Of a DNA stretch of 64,000 nt, positions 17,048 through 26,768 are shown piece after piece. Where the stretch lies: positions 1 to 64,000 of the forward strand of contig NZ_JQED01000046.1 in assembly GCF_000764225.1 (NCBI RefSeq). Reading direction: 5' to 3'. The notes beneath the pieces were generated by a model. It ran no database searches. It saw nothing but the letters and a program-made list of their open reading frames with translations, and had not been told where the DNA came from. Position 1 is the stretch's first letter. Every line of letters begins with the position of its first letter. This DNA is from Colwellia psychrerythraea (GTDB lineage: Bacteria; Pseudomonadota; Gammaproteobacteria; Enterobacterales; Alteromonadaceae). The translations under genes and the position numbers were made by a program.

Positions 17048-19063
17048 TTACAAGTGACTTGATGGCGTAAAGGGTTTTACTCCAAGTATTTGATACAACT
17101 CTTCGGGTTTATAAAAATACTCATCTTTTATCACCAGAGAAATTTTTCTTAAAACTGACATGTCTTTGAGTGGGTCACCATCAATCAAAAGCACATCTGC
17201 TGACTTACCTTCGGTGATAGAGCCCAAATAATGTGCTGCCCCAACAAGTTTGGCCGAATTTATACTAGCGATCTTAAGAACTTCCATTTCAGGAATACCG
17301 GCATCAGCGTATAATTCAAGTTCACGATGGAGTGTAAATCCTGCGATGTTATCGGTACCAGGCACGATAGGTACCCCTTTGTCGTATAATTTCTTAACCA
17401 AAGCAGACAAGGCATCAGCTCCCGCTTGGTAGTTATCCTTTAAATCATCAGTCACATGCATTTCAGCCCCCTTTAATTGGCGTAAAACATTAGGTGGTAA
17501 ATGCTCCGCAACAGCAAGAAACTCAGAATCAATTTTTTTTCTTTCTTTTAATAGCAAACTTCTAAAAGTTGATAACGTAGGGTCAATAACTATTTGGTTA
17601 TCGGCGAGTAACTGAATAAGGTCATTAAATTCTTTACTATCAATGTCTACGTCTCCTGCTTTTTCACCTATTAAGGTGAAACGAAGTTGCTGACGAGTAT
17701 CTACTTCTGTACCAGCCAAAAAATTTAAAAATAGCATATTAATGTGCTGAATTTCATCATAACCAGCGTTAACAGCTTGCTCTGCTGTCATGAATGCAGG
17801 TATATGACCACTTAAACGCAAACCTCGTCTATGTGCATGTTTTGCAATGGGCTCAACCCAAGTAGGATCGATAGAGCTATAGAGTTTGATTTGTATATAA
17901 CCATTATCAGCAAACCAATCAATCTTTTCATGAGCTTCGGCTAATGACTTCACCGACAAACCAGCAGAAAACTCACTCATTTGGTCGAAAAAACCAGCTC
18001 TAAAAACGCGATTACCAATGACCTGGTTAGTATTAAATAACCGCTCTATCTCCATTATATTGTCGTGACTGTTACCAACATCTCGAACATTCGTTACTCC
18101 CGAAGCCACATTAAGCAAGCCATGATCCTTACTTAAGTGACCGTGCATATCCCACAACCCGGGCATTAAGGTCTTTCCTGTACCATCAATAGTTGACGTG
18201 TGTTCAGGCACATTAATATTTTTAGCAACTTGAGACACCTTGCCATTTTTAAATAATACATCTGTATTTTTAAGTACCACTGAGTTAATTACATCGACTA
18301 CTTGGGCGTTTTTAATCAGCAAGGTGGAATAAGAATGACTTATATTACGAGCAACACCTTCAAGATATTCTTGTTCAGCTGAATTTTGAATTACTTTTAG
18401 TTTTTCAAAATCATCTAGCGTAAAACCTTCGCGTATTACTTTCATAAAACCCGAGTTATCTTTAGCAAAAAAATTTCCTTGCCCGTCATACCAGCTGAAA
18501 TCAGGAGTAAAACCTAAACCACTGATGGCGTATAAGGTAACTTGCTCTGAGCCATCATCTCCTGATAACTTAACCGTTTTCAATGCTGTTAATCTTGCAG
18601 TACCTGACGGTAATAGATCGATAGAGTTTCCTATATTCTTCAACATGGCTTGCACCATTAAGTTTTCAGCAACAACGGCACTATTTACTGGGAGGTAAAA
18701 CCGTTCGCCTGAAGATTTTAATCTGCCGTCTTCTTTGTTGCTTTCCCAACGAGCAATGCCATCTTGCCATTTAAACGATTCTGCAATAGCAGCACCAAAT
18801 GGCGACAACCCCGTAGATTCAAAAGTTAAAATTTGCCCTTTTCCATTAAGTTTTATTTTTTCATCAATTTTGAAAATACGATTATTCCAACGCAGGTCCA
18901 AACTCCCATGATATTGAGTATCTGAAACCTTTGTCATGATCTGTTTACCTGCTAATCCTTTCTCTGAATAAACAAGGTTAGTTATTGATGTGTTATTGGC
19001 AAAAACTACTGCCGATACCATTGATGAGAACGCGAATAGAAATCGTAAAAGTGACCAATTCAT
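17048..19063 (-). CDS. Exported amidohydrolase-family protein
   Basis: A 671-residue protein with a signal peptide (about 1-22, ending VVFANN). An N-terminal region of about 240 residues without recognised motifs is followed by an imidazolonepropionase/prolidase-type amidohydrolase: TLMPGLWDMHGHLS with the metal-binding HxH, GVTNVRDVG, a metal-ligand region LSGHIPAF, EIQHINML, and PGTDNIAGF near the C-terminus with the catalytic Asp. It ends with GSITEGKSADVLLIDGDPL, typical of the family. It is probably a metal-dependent periplasmic hydrolase acting on a peptide or cyclic amide. Substrate unknown. Confidence 0.87.
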   Translation of the reverse strand: MNWSLLRFLFAFSSMVSAVVFANNTSITNLVYSEKGLAGKQIMTKVSDTQYHGSLDLRWNNRIFKIDEKIKLNGKGQILTFESTGLSPFGAAIAESFKWQDGIARWESNKEDGRLKSSGERFYLPVNSAVVAENLMVQAMLKNIGNSIDLLPSGTARLTALKTVKLSGDDGSEQVTLYAISGLGFTPDFSWYDGQGNFFAKDNSGFMKVIREGFTLDDFEKLKVIQNSAEQEYLEGVARNISHSYSTLLIKNAQVVDVINSVVLKNTDVLFKNGKVSQVAKNINVPEHTSTIDGTGKTLMPGLWDMHGHLSKDHGLLNVASGVTNVRDVGNSHDNIMEIERLFNTNQVIGNRVFRAGFFDQMSEFSAGLSVKSLAEAHEKIDWFADNGYIQIKLYSSIDPTWVEPIAKHAHRRGLRLSGHIPAFMTAEQAVNAGYDEIQHINMLFLNFLAGTEVDTRQQLRFTLIGEKAGDVDIDSKEFNDLIQLLADNQIVIDPTLSTFRSLLLKERKKIDSEFLAVAEHLPPNVLRQLKGAEMHVTDDLKDNYQAGADALSALVKKLYDKGVPIVPGTDNIAGFTLHRELELYADAGIPEMEVLKIASINSAKLVGAAHYLGSITEGKSADVLLIDGDPLKDMSVLRKISLVIKDEYFYKPEELYQILGVKPFTPSSHL

Positions 19064-19310
19064 TAGACTAATTTCCGTATTTATATTGGGTTTGCCAAGT
19101 ATAGTTGACTAACTAACAAAGATAAAAATTATGCAAAAATCTACATAAATGTAGTGTTGACTTCAAAAAGTGAGTCCACTAGAATCGTCATTAGGTTGCA
19201 GAGACGCCTTTTCCGCTCAAGATGAATTCACTCTGATATCTATAATTAATCAGTTCAATACGAACTAAGTAGGCTTTGCGGAATGCCAATTTACTTAGAG
19301 GAATTGAATT

Positions 19311-19553
19311 GTGACTTTTCAAGAAAACCATCAGGTTAACCCCGACCACTCCCAAAAAACTAAATCAAGCACCAAAAATAAATTCACCACTATCCGCAAA
19401 GGTACTGCTACATTCGGCAAGCTCATTTTATTAATGCTGTGCTTTGTTATATGTGATGCCTACAACCTATTGTCAATGAACACTTTTACAGCAAGCTTTG
19501 AGTTATCTTTGGCGAATGCTTTTTCATTTCAGACAACAATTGAATTGAAGTAG
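19311..19553 (+). CDS. Small hypothetical membrane protein (GTG start)
   Basis: An 80-residue protein with a charged, polar N-terminus (1-35) and a hydrophobic segment, LILLMLCFVICDAYNLLSM (about 38-56), that may span the membrane. The GTG start has an AGAGGA site 8 nt upstream. It lies 9 bp before the next gene, suggesting an operon. No family is recognised. Confidence 0.5.
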   Translation: MTFQENHQVNPDHSQKTKSSTKNKFTTIRKGTATFGKLILLMLCFVICDAYNLLSMNTFTASFELSLANAFSFQTTIELK

Positions 19554-19562
19554 GGGTATAAA

Positions 19563-20093
19563 ATGGAATATGCATTACAAGAAGTTAAAACCCAAGCAAA
19601 GAAGTTATTAAAAGCATTGAAGTCAGAGCCTAGCTTAGTGATAGCTATGCAAATTCCTTTAAAGAAAATCAACATCGCATCACCGGAGTTGTTAAAGCTA
19701 AAGCATTGCCTAGTTCTGGTTTCAATGGAATTAGGCTTTAAGGACTGGCATGAAGCTCAACTACTTTTATCAGGTAGTAACAAGCAATTAATAGCGACAA
19801 ACATGGGTAGTTTTTTTTATCCTAAAGGTTGTGGCGGTTTTATTAATGAGTGGTTTGCTGATTACACACAAGCAAGAAAGATCTTAGTTAACAGTGCGAC
19901 ATCGAAATGGCTGTTGCCTTATAAAAATCAATTTATTGTGGTAGAGAAAGAATATATTGAAGTGTTTAAGTTAAATAAGGATCTTATGTCATATTGGGCT
20001 GAGGTAAAGCATGACATGGTGGCTAGTTATAATAGCGTAGCTTGGGATAAAATAGCCGGTGCAGTTATTAGACATAGACTAAGAAACTATTAA
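19563..20093 (+). CDS. Conserved hypothetical protein
   Basis: A 176-residue soluble protein. An N-terminal helical part containing LKLKHCLVLVSMELGFKDW resembles a short motif seen in several proteobacterial hypothetical proteins, followed by MGSFFYPKGCGGFINEWFAD and LPYKNQFIVVEKEYIEVFKL. I recognise these as a recurring uncharacterised family but cannot give a function. A strong AGGGG site lies 6 nt before the ATG. Confidence 0.8.
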   Translation: MEYALQEVKTQAKKLLKALKSEPSLVIAMQIPLKKINIASPELLKLKHCLVLVSMELGFKDWHEAQLLLSGSNKQLIATNMGSFFYPKGCGGFINEWFADYTQARKILVNSATSKWLLPYKNQFIVVEKEYIEVFKLNKDLMSYWAEVKHDMVASYNSVAWDKIAGAVIRHRLRNY

Positions 20094-20105
20094 ATCGGGT
20101 AAGTA

Positions 20106-20134
20106 AGCATTCACACTTTTAGTGTGTGAATGCT
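20106..20134. terminator. Hairpin between convergent genes
   Basis: AGCATTCACAC (20106-20116) pairs perfectly with GTGTGAATGCT (20124-20134). The stem is strong but neither side has a long T-run, so it is a probable rather than certain terminator for the converging transcripts. Confidence 0.55.
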
Positions 20135-20167
20135 ATAACGCTGCATTATTTATGTAACAGAGTCAGC

Positions 20168-20668
20168 TTAATAAGCGCCTGCTGCGTAAGTTAATTCGTA
20201 ACTGTGGCTATATATCTCTAAAATATTACCAAACGGGTCTTCCATATAAATCATGCGGTAAGGTTTTTCACCTGGGTAGTAATAACGAGGTTCAGCCATA
20301 CGTTTTTTACCGCCAGCTTCGACAATTTTTTCAACCAGCTCTTCTAAATTTGGATCTTGCACACAGAAATGGAATACACCTGTTTTCCAGTATTCAAAGT
20401 TATTATCTGGGTTCTCTTGGTTTTTAAATTCAAATAGTTCAACACCAATACGATCGCCAGTAGACATATGAGCAATTTTAAACTTGCCCCAATTAGCGCC
20501 AAATACGTCAGTACACATCTCACCTATAGGACTGTCATCTTCTTCAATTTCAGTGGGCTTCATAATCAAATACCAACCCAGTACTTCAGTATAAAATTTA
20601 ACAGCTTTCTCTACTGAAGGTACAGAGATCCCAATATGGGAGAATGTTCTAGGATATGCTTTGCTCAT
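20168..20668 (-). CDS. VOC-superfamily (glyoxalase-like) protein
   Basis: A 166-residue metal-binding-fold protein. FSHIGISVPSVEKAVKFYTEVLGW (9-32) is the classical VOC first module, containing the first metal-ligand His. VFHFCVQDPNLEELVEKI and MIYMEDPFGNILEIYSH carry the later ligands, including a Glu in LEIY. It may be a lyase, isomerase or dioxygenase; the substrate cannot be told. It is divergent from a LysR regulator with a 94-bp gap, which suggests that the regulator controls it. Confidence 0.88.
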   Translation of the reverse strand: MSKAYPRTFSHIGISVPSVEKAVKFYTEVLGWYLIMKPTEIEEDDSPIGEMCTDVFGANWGKFKIAHMSTGDRIGVELFEFKNQENPDNNFEYWKTGVFHFCVQDPNLEELVEKIVEAGGKKRMAEPRYYYPGEKPYRMIYMEDPFGNILEIYSHSYELTYAAGAY

Positions 20669-20762
20669 TTTATTTTCCTCAGTTACTCAGATAGGTGTAG
20701 TTTACGATGGAAGATAAATTACGTACAATTATCATAAATCATAATTATAAGTACGTTTTGTA

Positions 20763-21635
20763 ATGATTAATCTTATTTGGTTAAAAACATTTTGCTCTCT
20801 CGTCGATATTGGTCACTTTACACAAACAGCTGAAAAGTTATTTATGACCCAATCGGGAGTAAGCCAGCATATAAAGAAATTGGAGCAACAACTAGACACC
20901 TTATTACTTGTGCGCGAAGGAAAATCTTTTTCACTTACCGATGCTGGCGACAAACTTTACCAACAAGGTCAAGTTTTACTGAAAACCTCTGAAGAAATTG
21001 AATCGTCGATTAAACATGATGATCCCTTAATAGGCACAGTAAAAATAACCACGCCTGGCAGTGTTGGTTTAAAGTTGTATTCCCAGTTATTGGAGGTACA
21101 ACAACGCCACCCAACATTAGTCATTGATTATATGTTTGCGCCAAACTCCAGCATTGAACAGGACTTAACCGATAGAAAGGTAGATATTGGTTTACTGACA
21201 GAGCAGACAAAAAGCGCAACTTTATTGAGCACGTCAATAGCGGTAGAGCCATTAGTATTAGTGACATCAAAAGAAATTGAAGTAATTAACTGGCCAACAT
21301 TAATTGCTCTTGGTTTTATCGACCACCCTGATGCTGAGCATCATGCGCAACAGTTATTAAGTGAAAATTACGGTGAATTTGAACATATAACTCAGTTTGA
21401 ACGTACGGGGTTTTCAAATCAAATCAGCTTAATTTTAGAACCCGTTAGTCGGGGTCTAGGTTTTACTGTGCTACCGCTACATGCTGTGAATGCTTTTCAT
21501 AAACAAGACGACATTGCAGTACATTTTTTGAAACATACGGTTAATGAAACTTTATACCTTTGCCAAAACCGTCTCTCTTTTGAAAATAGTCGTACGCAAT
21601 ATATTAAATCGCTCATCATCGATCTTATTAGTTAG
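20763..21635 (+). CDS. LysR-family transcriptional regulator
   Basis: A 290-residue regulator. The N-terminal winged helix-turn-helix reads LIWLKTFCSLVDIGHFTQTA ... MTQSGVSQHIKKLEQQL (about 4-45), followed by the standard LysR effector domain (GTVKITTPGSVGLKLYSQLL onward). Its divergent position next to the VOC gene makes that gene the most likely target, through the 94-bp shared intergenic region. The effector is unknown. Confidence 0.93.
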   Translation: MINLIWLKTFCSLVDIGHFTQTAEKLFMTQSGVSQHIKKLEQQLDTLLLVREGKSFSLTDAGDKLYQQGQVLLKTSEEIESSIKHDDPLIGTVKITTPGSVGLKLYSQLLEVQQRHPTLVIDYMFAPNSSIEQDLTDRKVDIGLLTEQTKSATLLSTSIAVEPLVLVTSKEIEVINWPTLIALGFIDHPDAEHHAQQLLSENYGEFEHITQFERTGFSNQISLILEPVSRGLGFTVLPLHAVNAFHKQDDIAVHFLKHTVNETLYLCQNRLSFENSRTQYIKSLIIDLIS

Positions 21636-21733
21636 CTTAAGTGATCGTTAAGCCAACTCTTTCCGTATAAATTCACCATGCCAAAGCTGTTTTGAAGAAC
21701 ATCAGCAATGTAGCAATTTTTAGGTGGTATTTA

Positions 21734-22480
21734 ATGATAACTCAACAAGTACTGATTATAGGCGCAAATAGTGATATTGCTAAGGCGCTAGTTTTACAAT
21801 TAAGAGAAAATAAAACTATCGGCTTGATTCTGATAAGTCGCGATGTAAATGCTGATGATTTACTTTACCGCAATAAAAAAAATAACCGTGTAAATATTAT
21901 TAGCGTTAATGATTACCTGTCACAATCCATTGAACACGCCATTGAAGAGCTAGCCACTTATGATCACGTACCTATTACCCGTATTTTTATCTGTAACGGC
22001 ATACTTCATAACCAAAGTATTCAACCGGAAAAGCGTATAGAGGCGTTAACAGTTGAATCCTTTAGTGAAGTGATGATATCGAATGCACTAACTCCGATGT
22101 TATGGATTCAACACTTAATGCCAACCATAACAAATAACTCTTCTTGTAAGATTATCGTGTTTAGTGCAAGAGTCGGTAGCATCAGTGATAACCGCTTAGG
22201 GGGTTGGTATAGTTATAGAGCATCTAAAGCAGCACTGAATATGATGCTAAAAACTGCGGCAATTGAAATTGCTCGCAGAAATAAAAATGTCAAAATAATT
22301 GCATTTCATCCAGGCACAACCGACACGCCTTTATCAAAACCTTTCCAAAAAAACGTGCCTGAAAATAAACTATTCACCTGTGAATTTGTTGCCAAGCAAC
22401 TGTTAACAATTGTTGAAAACACTTCATACGATCAAAGGGCCAGCTATCTCGATTGGCAAGGTAAATCAATCAATTGGTAA
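21734..22480 (+). CDS. Short-chain dehydrogenase/reductase
   Basis: A 248-residue SDR from the preferred start. VLIIGANSDIAKALVLQL (about 6-23) is the NAD(P)-binding glycine motif. The catalytic Tyr-x3-Lys is YRASK, with a preceding Ser in IIVFSARVGS. FHPGTTDTPLSKPF resembles the C-factor/CsgA-like subgroup. The start was moved to the ATG at 21734, preceded by AGGTGG; the upstream in-frame start is a TTG without support. Substrate unknown. Confidence 0.88.
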   Translation: MITQQVLIIGANSDIAKALVLQLRENKTIGLILISRDVNADDLLYRNKKNNRVNIISVNDYLSQSIEHAIEELATYDHVPITRIFICNGILHNQSIQPEKRIEALTVESFSEVMISNALTPMLWIQHLMPTITNNSSCKIIVFSARVGSISDNRLGGWYSYRASKAALNMMLKTAAIEIARRNKNVKIIAFHPGTTDTPLSKPFQKNVPENKLFTCEFVAKQLLTIVENTSYDQRASYLDWQGKSINW

Positions 22481-22604
22481 ATTGCTGATATGCTCCTTCA
22501 CTATGGAAATACAAAGATAATTGTTCAATAAAAAATTTTTGTGAACTGAAGGAAGCTAACTCACGTATAGCTAGATAATTGTATTAATTAACGAGTACTT
22601 ATCA

Positions 22605-23135
22605 ATGCGTCTATATACCTTATTGCTTTTCATCACCCAAGTTACTGCGTGTAGCGTTAACTATCCTAATCAAGATATTACCGGAAAGGTCTTTCCTTCA
22701 ATTAGTGGTCAAACACTTGAAAAAAAGACCATGAGCATACCTCAAGATTTTGATGGCGACTTTACCCTTCTATTGATTGGCTATAAACAAAACTCACAAT
22801 TTGATATCGACCGGTGGTTAATTGCGTTAGATATGACTAAAACTAACGTGCCGACTTATGAAATACCAACCATTCAGGGTTTATTCCCTCGAATGTTCAG
22901 CACAGTGATTGATAATGGTATGCGTGCAGGTATTCCTAAACCTTTGTGGAAAGGCGTGGTGACGGTTTATAAAGACGGGGAACAAGTACAATCCTTTACT
23001 GGTAATGAACACCCAAATAACGCAAGAGTGGTATTACTCACTAAAGACGGCAGCATAGTTCATTTTTACGATAAAGGGTTTTCAGTAGATGCGCTAAATC
23101 AATTAAGAAGTCATTTAATCGCTAACAAATTATGA
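22605..23135 (+). CDS. Putative lipoprotein, possible thioredoxin-like fold
   Basis: A 176-residue protein whose signal peptide ends in a lipobox (VTAC, Cys16), so it should be membrane-anchored. The body has GKVFPSISGQTLEKKTMSIP and FTLLLIGYKQNSQFDIDRWL, reminiscent of thioredoxin-like or ATP10-like proteins, and ends with ARVVLLTKDGSIVHFYDKGF, but no CxxC pair is present. Assignment to a fold is tentative. Confidence 0.75.
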   Translation: MRLYTLLLFITQVTACSVNYPNQDITGKVFPSISGQTLEKKTMSIPQDFDGDFTLLLIGYKQNSQFDIDRWLIALDMTKTNVPTYEIPTIQGLFPRMFSTVIDNGMRAGIPKPLWKGVVTVYKDGEQVQSFTGNEHPNNARVVLLTKDGSIVHFYDKGFSVDALNQLRSHLIANKL

Positions 23136-23274
23136 TGCAAATGTTGATTCACATCCTTCGTTACAGAGCGCAGGTGATGAACAGCTTATCAGGCGTTAAA
23201 GGTGCCAATATTTTGGGGCGATATTACACTGTAACCCAAAGATAGGTTAGCTAGCAAAAGAGGATGTTTGAAAA

Positions 23275-23496
23275 TTACTGCCAACCCATAAGCCAGTTTT
23301 GACTCTCCTTTAATTCACGCCAATCAATACTGTATTCGCTCTTAGTCATAACTGCTTCAATAATACATTCAACAATCTTTTGATTTTCATCAAATTTTAC
23401 AAGAGTGATGATAAAGTGCTTTTCTTTATTTGTTATGTCAACCTTGGTCCACTTACTGCGAATGAGTGATTTAGGATTCACTTTATTCATAATCAT
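23275..23496 (-). CDS. Small Trp-containing protein, TIGR02450-like
   Basis: A 73-residue protein with the family-like opening NKVNPKSLIRSKWTKVDITN KEKHFIIT and conserved Trp residues near the C-terminus (IDWRELKESQNWLMGWQ). A GAGGA site lies 7 nt before the ATG. The family is widespread in marine gammaproteobacteria and has no known function. Confidence 0.8.
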   Translation of the reverse strand: MIMNKVNPKSLIRSKWTKVDITNKEKHFIITLVKFDENQKIVECIIEAVMTKSEYSIDWRELKESQNWLMGWQ

Positions 23497-23570
23497 AATT
23501 TCATCCTCATTTACTACACTACTTAGCTTTTATTTACGCCTGAAATTTATTTGTTTATTGATAAACACTT

Positions 23571-24047
23571 TTAAAAACTCAGACTGAAAACAGATAAAGA
23601 GAATGCTCCTGTGGTTTTTCTGGTGACTAAAAACCCGACTTCACGAATATCTTCCGATTTTAATACAGGCGCATTATCTATAAGACGGCCTCTAAATGAG
23701 GCTTGAAAATCAGCTAGGGTAAAAGTGAACTTACCTCTTTGCCCTGCAACTGTCTTAACGATATGTTTATAAGATAAGCGAAAACCATTGAAGTTTACTA
23801 CCATTCTTAATTGGTATATTAACCCATCACCTTCAAGATCAATCGTAACCGTTTTAATACCCTGAACTAGTGGTTCAATCTCTGTAAATACAGAGCTAAA
23901 GCCACCGTTATTATCGAGTGAAATTTTACCAAGAAAAGTGCCTGTACCCTGTTTGAAGACGAAACGTCCTTTCGATTTCCCGCCCATAACACCATCATCA
24001 GTTATACGCCAATTTTCAACGCTTTGCTGCTCAATAAAATTAATCAT
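23571..24047 (-). CDS. CIA30-family protein
   Basis: A 158-residue protein resembling the complex I intermediate-associated protein 30 domain. Diagnostic segments are WRITDDGVMGGKSKGRF (13-29) and GFSSVFTEIEPL, with a jelly-roll-like strand pattern. In mitochondria the domain assists complex I assembly; its role in bacteria is unclear. No signal peptide is seen, so it is probably cytoplasmic. Confidence 0.85.
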   Translation of the reverse strand: MINFIEQQSVENWRITDDGVMGGKSKGRFVFKQGTGTFLGKISLDNNGGFSSVFTEIEPLVQGIKTVTIDLEGDGLIYQLRMVVNFNGFRLSYKHIVKTVAGQRGKFTFTLADFQASFRGRLIDNAPVLKSEDIREVGFLVTRKTTGAFSLSVFSLSF

Positions 24048-24135
24048 AATTGATGACTCTTGTTAAGACGTTTAAATCGATTATTTGTTGGTCATGAGGA
24101 TCGAGAAATAATCACTATAAAATTTGATAATAAAA

Positions 24136-24741
24136 TCAATCAGTAATAAGTCCATAGGTTTGTTCAATAGCACCACTTAACTCAATAAGATCATCCACTA
24201 CAATATCTGCTAAACCCGCATAACTCAGCGCTTTAGCGTAAGTTACCAAACAGGACATAGTATTAGCATTTTGCGCTGCTTGCAGATCATATAAATAGTC
24301 ACCTACGTACAGTAAGTTTTCTGGGGGAGAATTCCAATATTGGGCTAAATGTAATAAAGCATCAGGGGCGGGTTTAGCTTTATGATCTTCCCGCGTTAAT
24401 AGGATAGGCACATCAATATTATTATTGTGTAACTTTATCAAAGCCGCTTGTTTGCAATTTCTTGTGACAATAGCGCAAGGTATAGATAGTTTGGACAATA
24501 ATGCTAAGAGTTCATCAGTACCAGCCAACTTGCTAGCACTATGCGCATCATTGATTTCATAGTCAACTAACACTTGCTGGGCATCAAGTCTTTGCTGTTG
24601 CGGTAGTGAGTCAACAAAACTCAATAAATCGATATCTTTTGAACAGCCTACCGCTTCGCGAATATTATCAAAATTTAATGATGAAGAAACCAAGGTGTTG
24701 TCTAGGTCAAAAATAACGCCTAGCAGTTTATGTGTTAACAC
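24136..24741 (-). CDS. HAD-superfamily hydrolase (phosphoglycolate phosphatase-like)
   Basis: A 201-residue HAD protein. GVIFDLDNTLVSS (about 8-20) holds the nucleophile Asp and the DxDxT motif; IPCAIVTRNCKQ is motif II; KPAPDALLHLAQ and LLYVGDYLYDLQAAQNA are motifs III and IV. Translation starts at GTG with GGAGA 9 nt upstream. It probably acts on a small phosphorylated metabolite, which cannot be named. Confidence 0.88.
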   Translation of the reverse strand: MLTHKLLGVIFDLDNTLVSSSLNFDNIREAVGCSKDIDLLSFVDSLPQQQRLDAQQVLVDYEINDAHSASKLAGTDELLALLSKLSIPCAIVTRNCKQAALIKLHNNNIDVPILLTREDHKAKPAPDALLHLAQYWNSPPENLLYVGDYLYDLQAAQNANTMSCLVTYAKALSYAGLADIVVDDLIELSGAIEQTYGLITD

Positions 24742-24797
24742 TATTTAATATCTCCGATCATTGGCATCATGCAATTGAAAGCAGTCAATAATATTTA

Positions 24798-25058
24798 TCA
24801 ATTAAGTGCGATCATTGAGTTTACCTTTGTGTAAAACTCATTGAAGGTGTCTTTTTTATCAAATTGAACATCGAATTTTCCATGAAATAATAAAGTTACG
24901 GTTAGATCTTTATAAGTTAACCAACAAGTATAACCATCAAAATCATGCTGCGCATTAATACCTAGAAGCTCATAGGCACTCGAAAGTTTAACCCCCTTGG
25001 TCTGTATTAAATTAAAAATCAACAACAAGTCTCTATAATTTAAGGTGTTATTAGTCAT
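24798..25058 (-). CDS. DUF3081-like small protein
   Basis: An 86-residue cytoplasmic protein from the ATG at 25058. The segment HDFDGYTCWLTYKDLTVTLL followed by FHGKFDVQFDKKDTFNEF resembles the DUF3081 family of Vibrio, Shewanella and relatives. Function unknown. No strong ribosome-binding site is seen; an upstream ATG (25076) would add six residues. Confidence 0.65.
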   Translation of the reverse strand: MTNNTLNYRDLLLIFNLIQTKGVKLSSAYELLGINAQHDFDGYTCWLTYKDLTVTLLFHGKFDVQFDKKDTFNEFYTKVNSMIALN

Positions 25059-25285
25059 GAAAATATACGTTATCATCTGATAGTAAAAACATGTGAAACA
25101 TATGATAACTCCGATAGTTAATCTTATAATAGCATTACGTTAGAACAATAAAATAAGTTCATAATGTACGCTTCTTTTATAAAAGCCTTAATGCTTTACT
25201 ACATTTAGAAGAAATAATTGGACTCAGTTACAGCAGCGTAATCAATAACGCCATAGCGGTATTTATTAATAATCAAGGGTGAAAA

Positions 25286-26152
25286 ATGCTTTCAGATTTT
25301 ATTACACGACATAAATTACCTAATGAGTTTAAGGTAACGGTAAAGACACATTACAAACCCCTCGCTGATCGAATAGTTAGTTTATTTAACAAAAAAAAAG
25401 GCGTATATTTTGTCGGAATAAATGGTTGTCAAGGTAGCGGTAAGTCAACACTCACTGACTTCATTGCTGAATATTTAATGAAGCAATATCAACTAAATAT
25501 TGTCATCATGTCTTTAGATGATTTTTATTTCTCAAGTAAAAAGCGGAATCAATTAGCTAATGATGTTCACCCGCTTTTAGCGACTAGAGGGGTTCCAGGC
25601 ACTCATGATGTGACTGCCCTTCACCGTGTTTTAACTCAATTATCAACGCAAAGCACAGGGTTCACTATCCCGAAATTCAACAAAGCTATCGATGAGCCAT
25701 TTCCACAAAACCAGTGGCCGACAATTAAAAGACCTGCCGATATTGTATTATTAGAAGGTTGGTGCTGGGGCATAACATCTCAATCCGCTGAGCAATTACA
25801 AAAGCCAATTAATGAGCTCGAATTACAATACGATGCAGATGGAAAGTGGCGAAATTACGTTAATCAACAACTTAAAACAACCTTTGAACCGCTATACAAA
25901 AAGATGGATTTTTGGTTAGCATTGCAAGCGCCCTCTTTTGATTGTGTTTACCAATGGCGTTTAGAGCAAGAACAAAAGTTGCTGGCTAGTAATATTGGTT
26001 TGTCTCATTCAAAAATAATGTCACCCGCAGAGGTCTTCAACTTCACTCAGTACTTCCAAAGACTTAGCGTACAAGGTAGCCATACTTTTCCAAATACTGC
26101 TGATACTGTTTTTCATTTAGATGCTGCTCGGCATATTATAGATATCCCTTAA
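25286..26152 (+). CDS. P-loop kinase, D-glycerate 3-kinase-like
   Basis: A 288-residue kinase. GINGCQGSGKSTLTDFIAEY (about 44-63) is the Walker A P-loop; SLDDFYFSSKKR, TRGVPGTHD and IVLLEGWCWGI are the segments shared by plant-type glycerate 3-kinases and yeast Ygr205w. The predicted reaction is ATP-dependent phosphorylation of D-glycerate to 3-phosphoglycerate. A distinct small-molecule substrate cannot be excluded. A GGGTG site precedes the ATG. Confidence 0.8.
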   Translation: MLSDFITRHKLPNEFKVTVKTHYKPLADRIVSLFNKKKGVYFVGINGCQGSGKSTLTDFIAEYLMKQYQLNIVIMSLDDFYFSSKKRNQLANDVHPLLATRGVPGTHDVTALHRVLTQLSTQSTGFTIPKFNKAIDEPFPQNQWPTIKRPADIVLLEGWCWGITSQSAEQLQKPINELELQYDADGKWRNYVNQQLKTTFEPLYKKMDFWLALQAPSFDCVYQWRLEQEQKLLASNIGLSHSKIMSPAEVFNFTQYFQRLSVQGSHTFPNTADTVFHLDAARHIIDIP

Positions 26153-26768
26153 AGGGTTACTTGGAAAAGCGCACCAAGTCACTTTATCTATTTTTGTTAA
26201 TTTTATTGAACACTGAACTAACAGAGTGATAAAAAACTGAGACTCGACTTCGACTAAAATTTATATTTGTCACTGAGTAAAAATTAAGCAAAGTAGATGG
26301 AATGTAACTGGCTGGTTTTGCACTATTTAAATCACACAATGAACAGTTCATAACTACTTTCTTTAAATTATAATTCTAATGTCAAGATAGCCCTCAATCA
26401 ATATATCGTAAGCGTTACATTTCCTCTAAAATCAACAACATCGCCTGTATAACGGGCAACACAGGCTGATTAAACACTCTAGCAATAAAGAATCATTAGA
26501 GTTTTTAGTGGATATATCACTGTCAATATACGCAGAAATAGTGTCAGATTTTTTTACACTTTTAACTTTTAATTAATTTTAATTAAAGTATTTTTTTCTC
26601 TGTTGTTGATTTTACAGGGTTAAATATTATTGGTTTAGTTTATGCATTTTATATCACTGTAGGTTTCTAGTCGCCTTCTAATTAGTCTAGTTCATCTAGT
26701 TAGCAAGTAGAAATTCAAACATAATTCAAACAGAATTTAAAACAGAATTTAAAGTAGACAAGGAAATA
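26153..26768. other. Long upstream region of the PEP-CTERM gene
   Basis: A 616-bp A/T-rich gap without a convincing ORF. A weak sigma54-like pair (GG at 26632-26633 and GC at 26644-26645, 10 bp apart) lies about 125 bp before the PEP-CTERM start codon. Otherwise no structure stands out. Confidence 0.4.
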
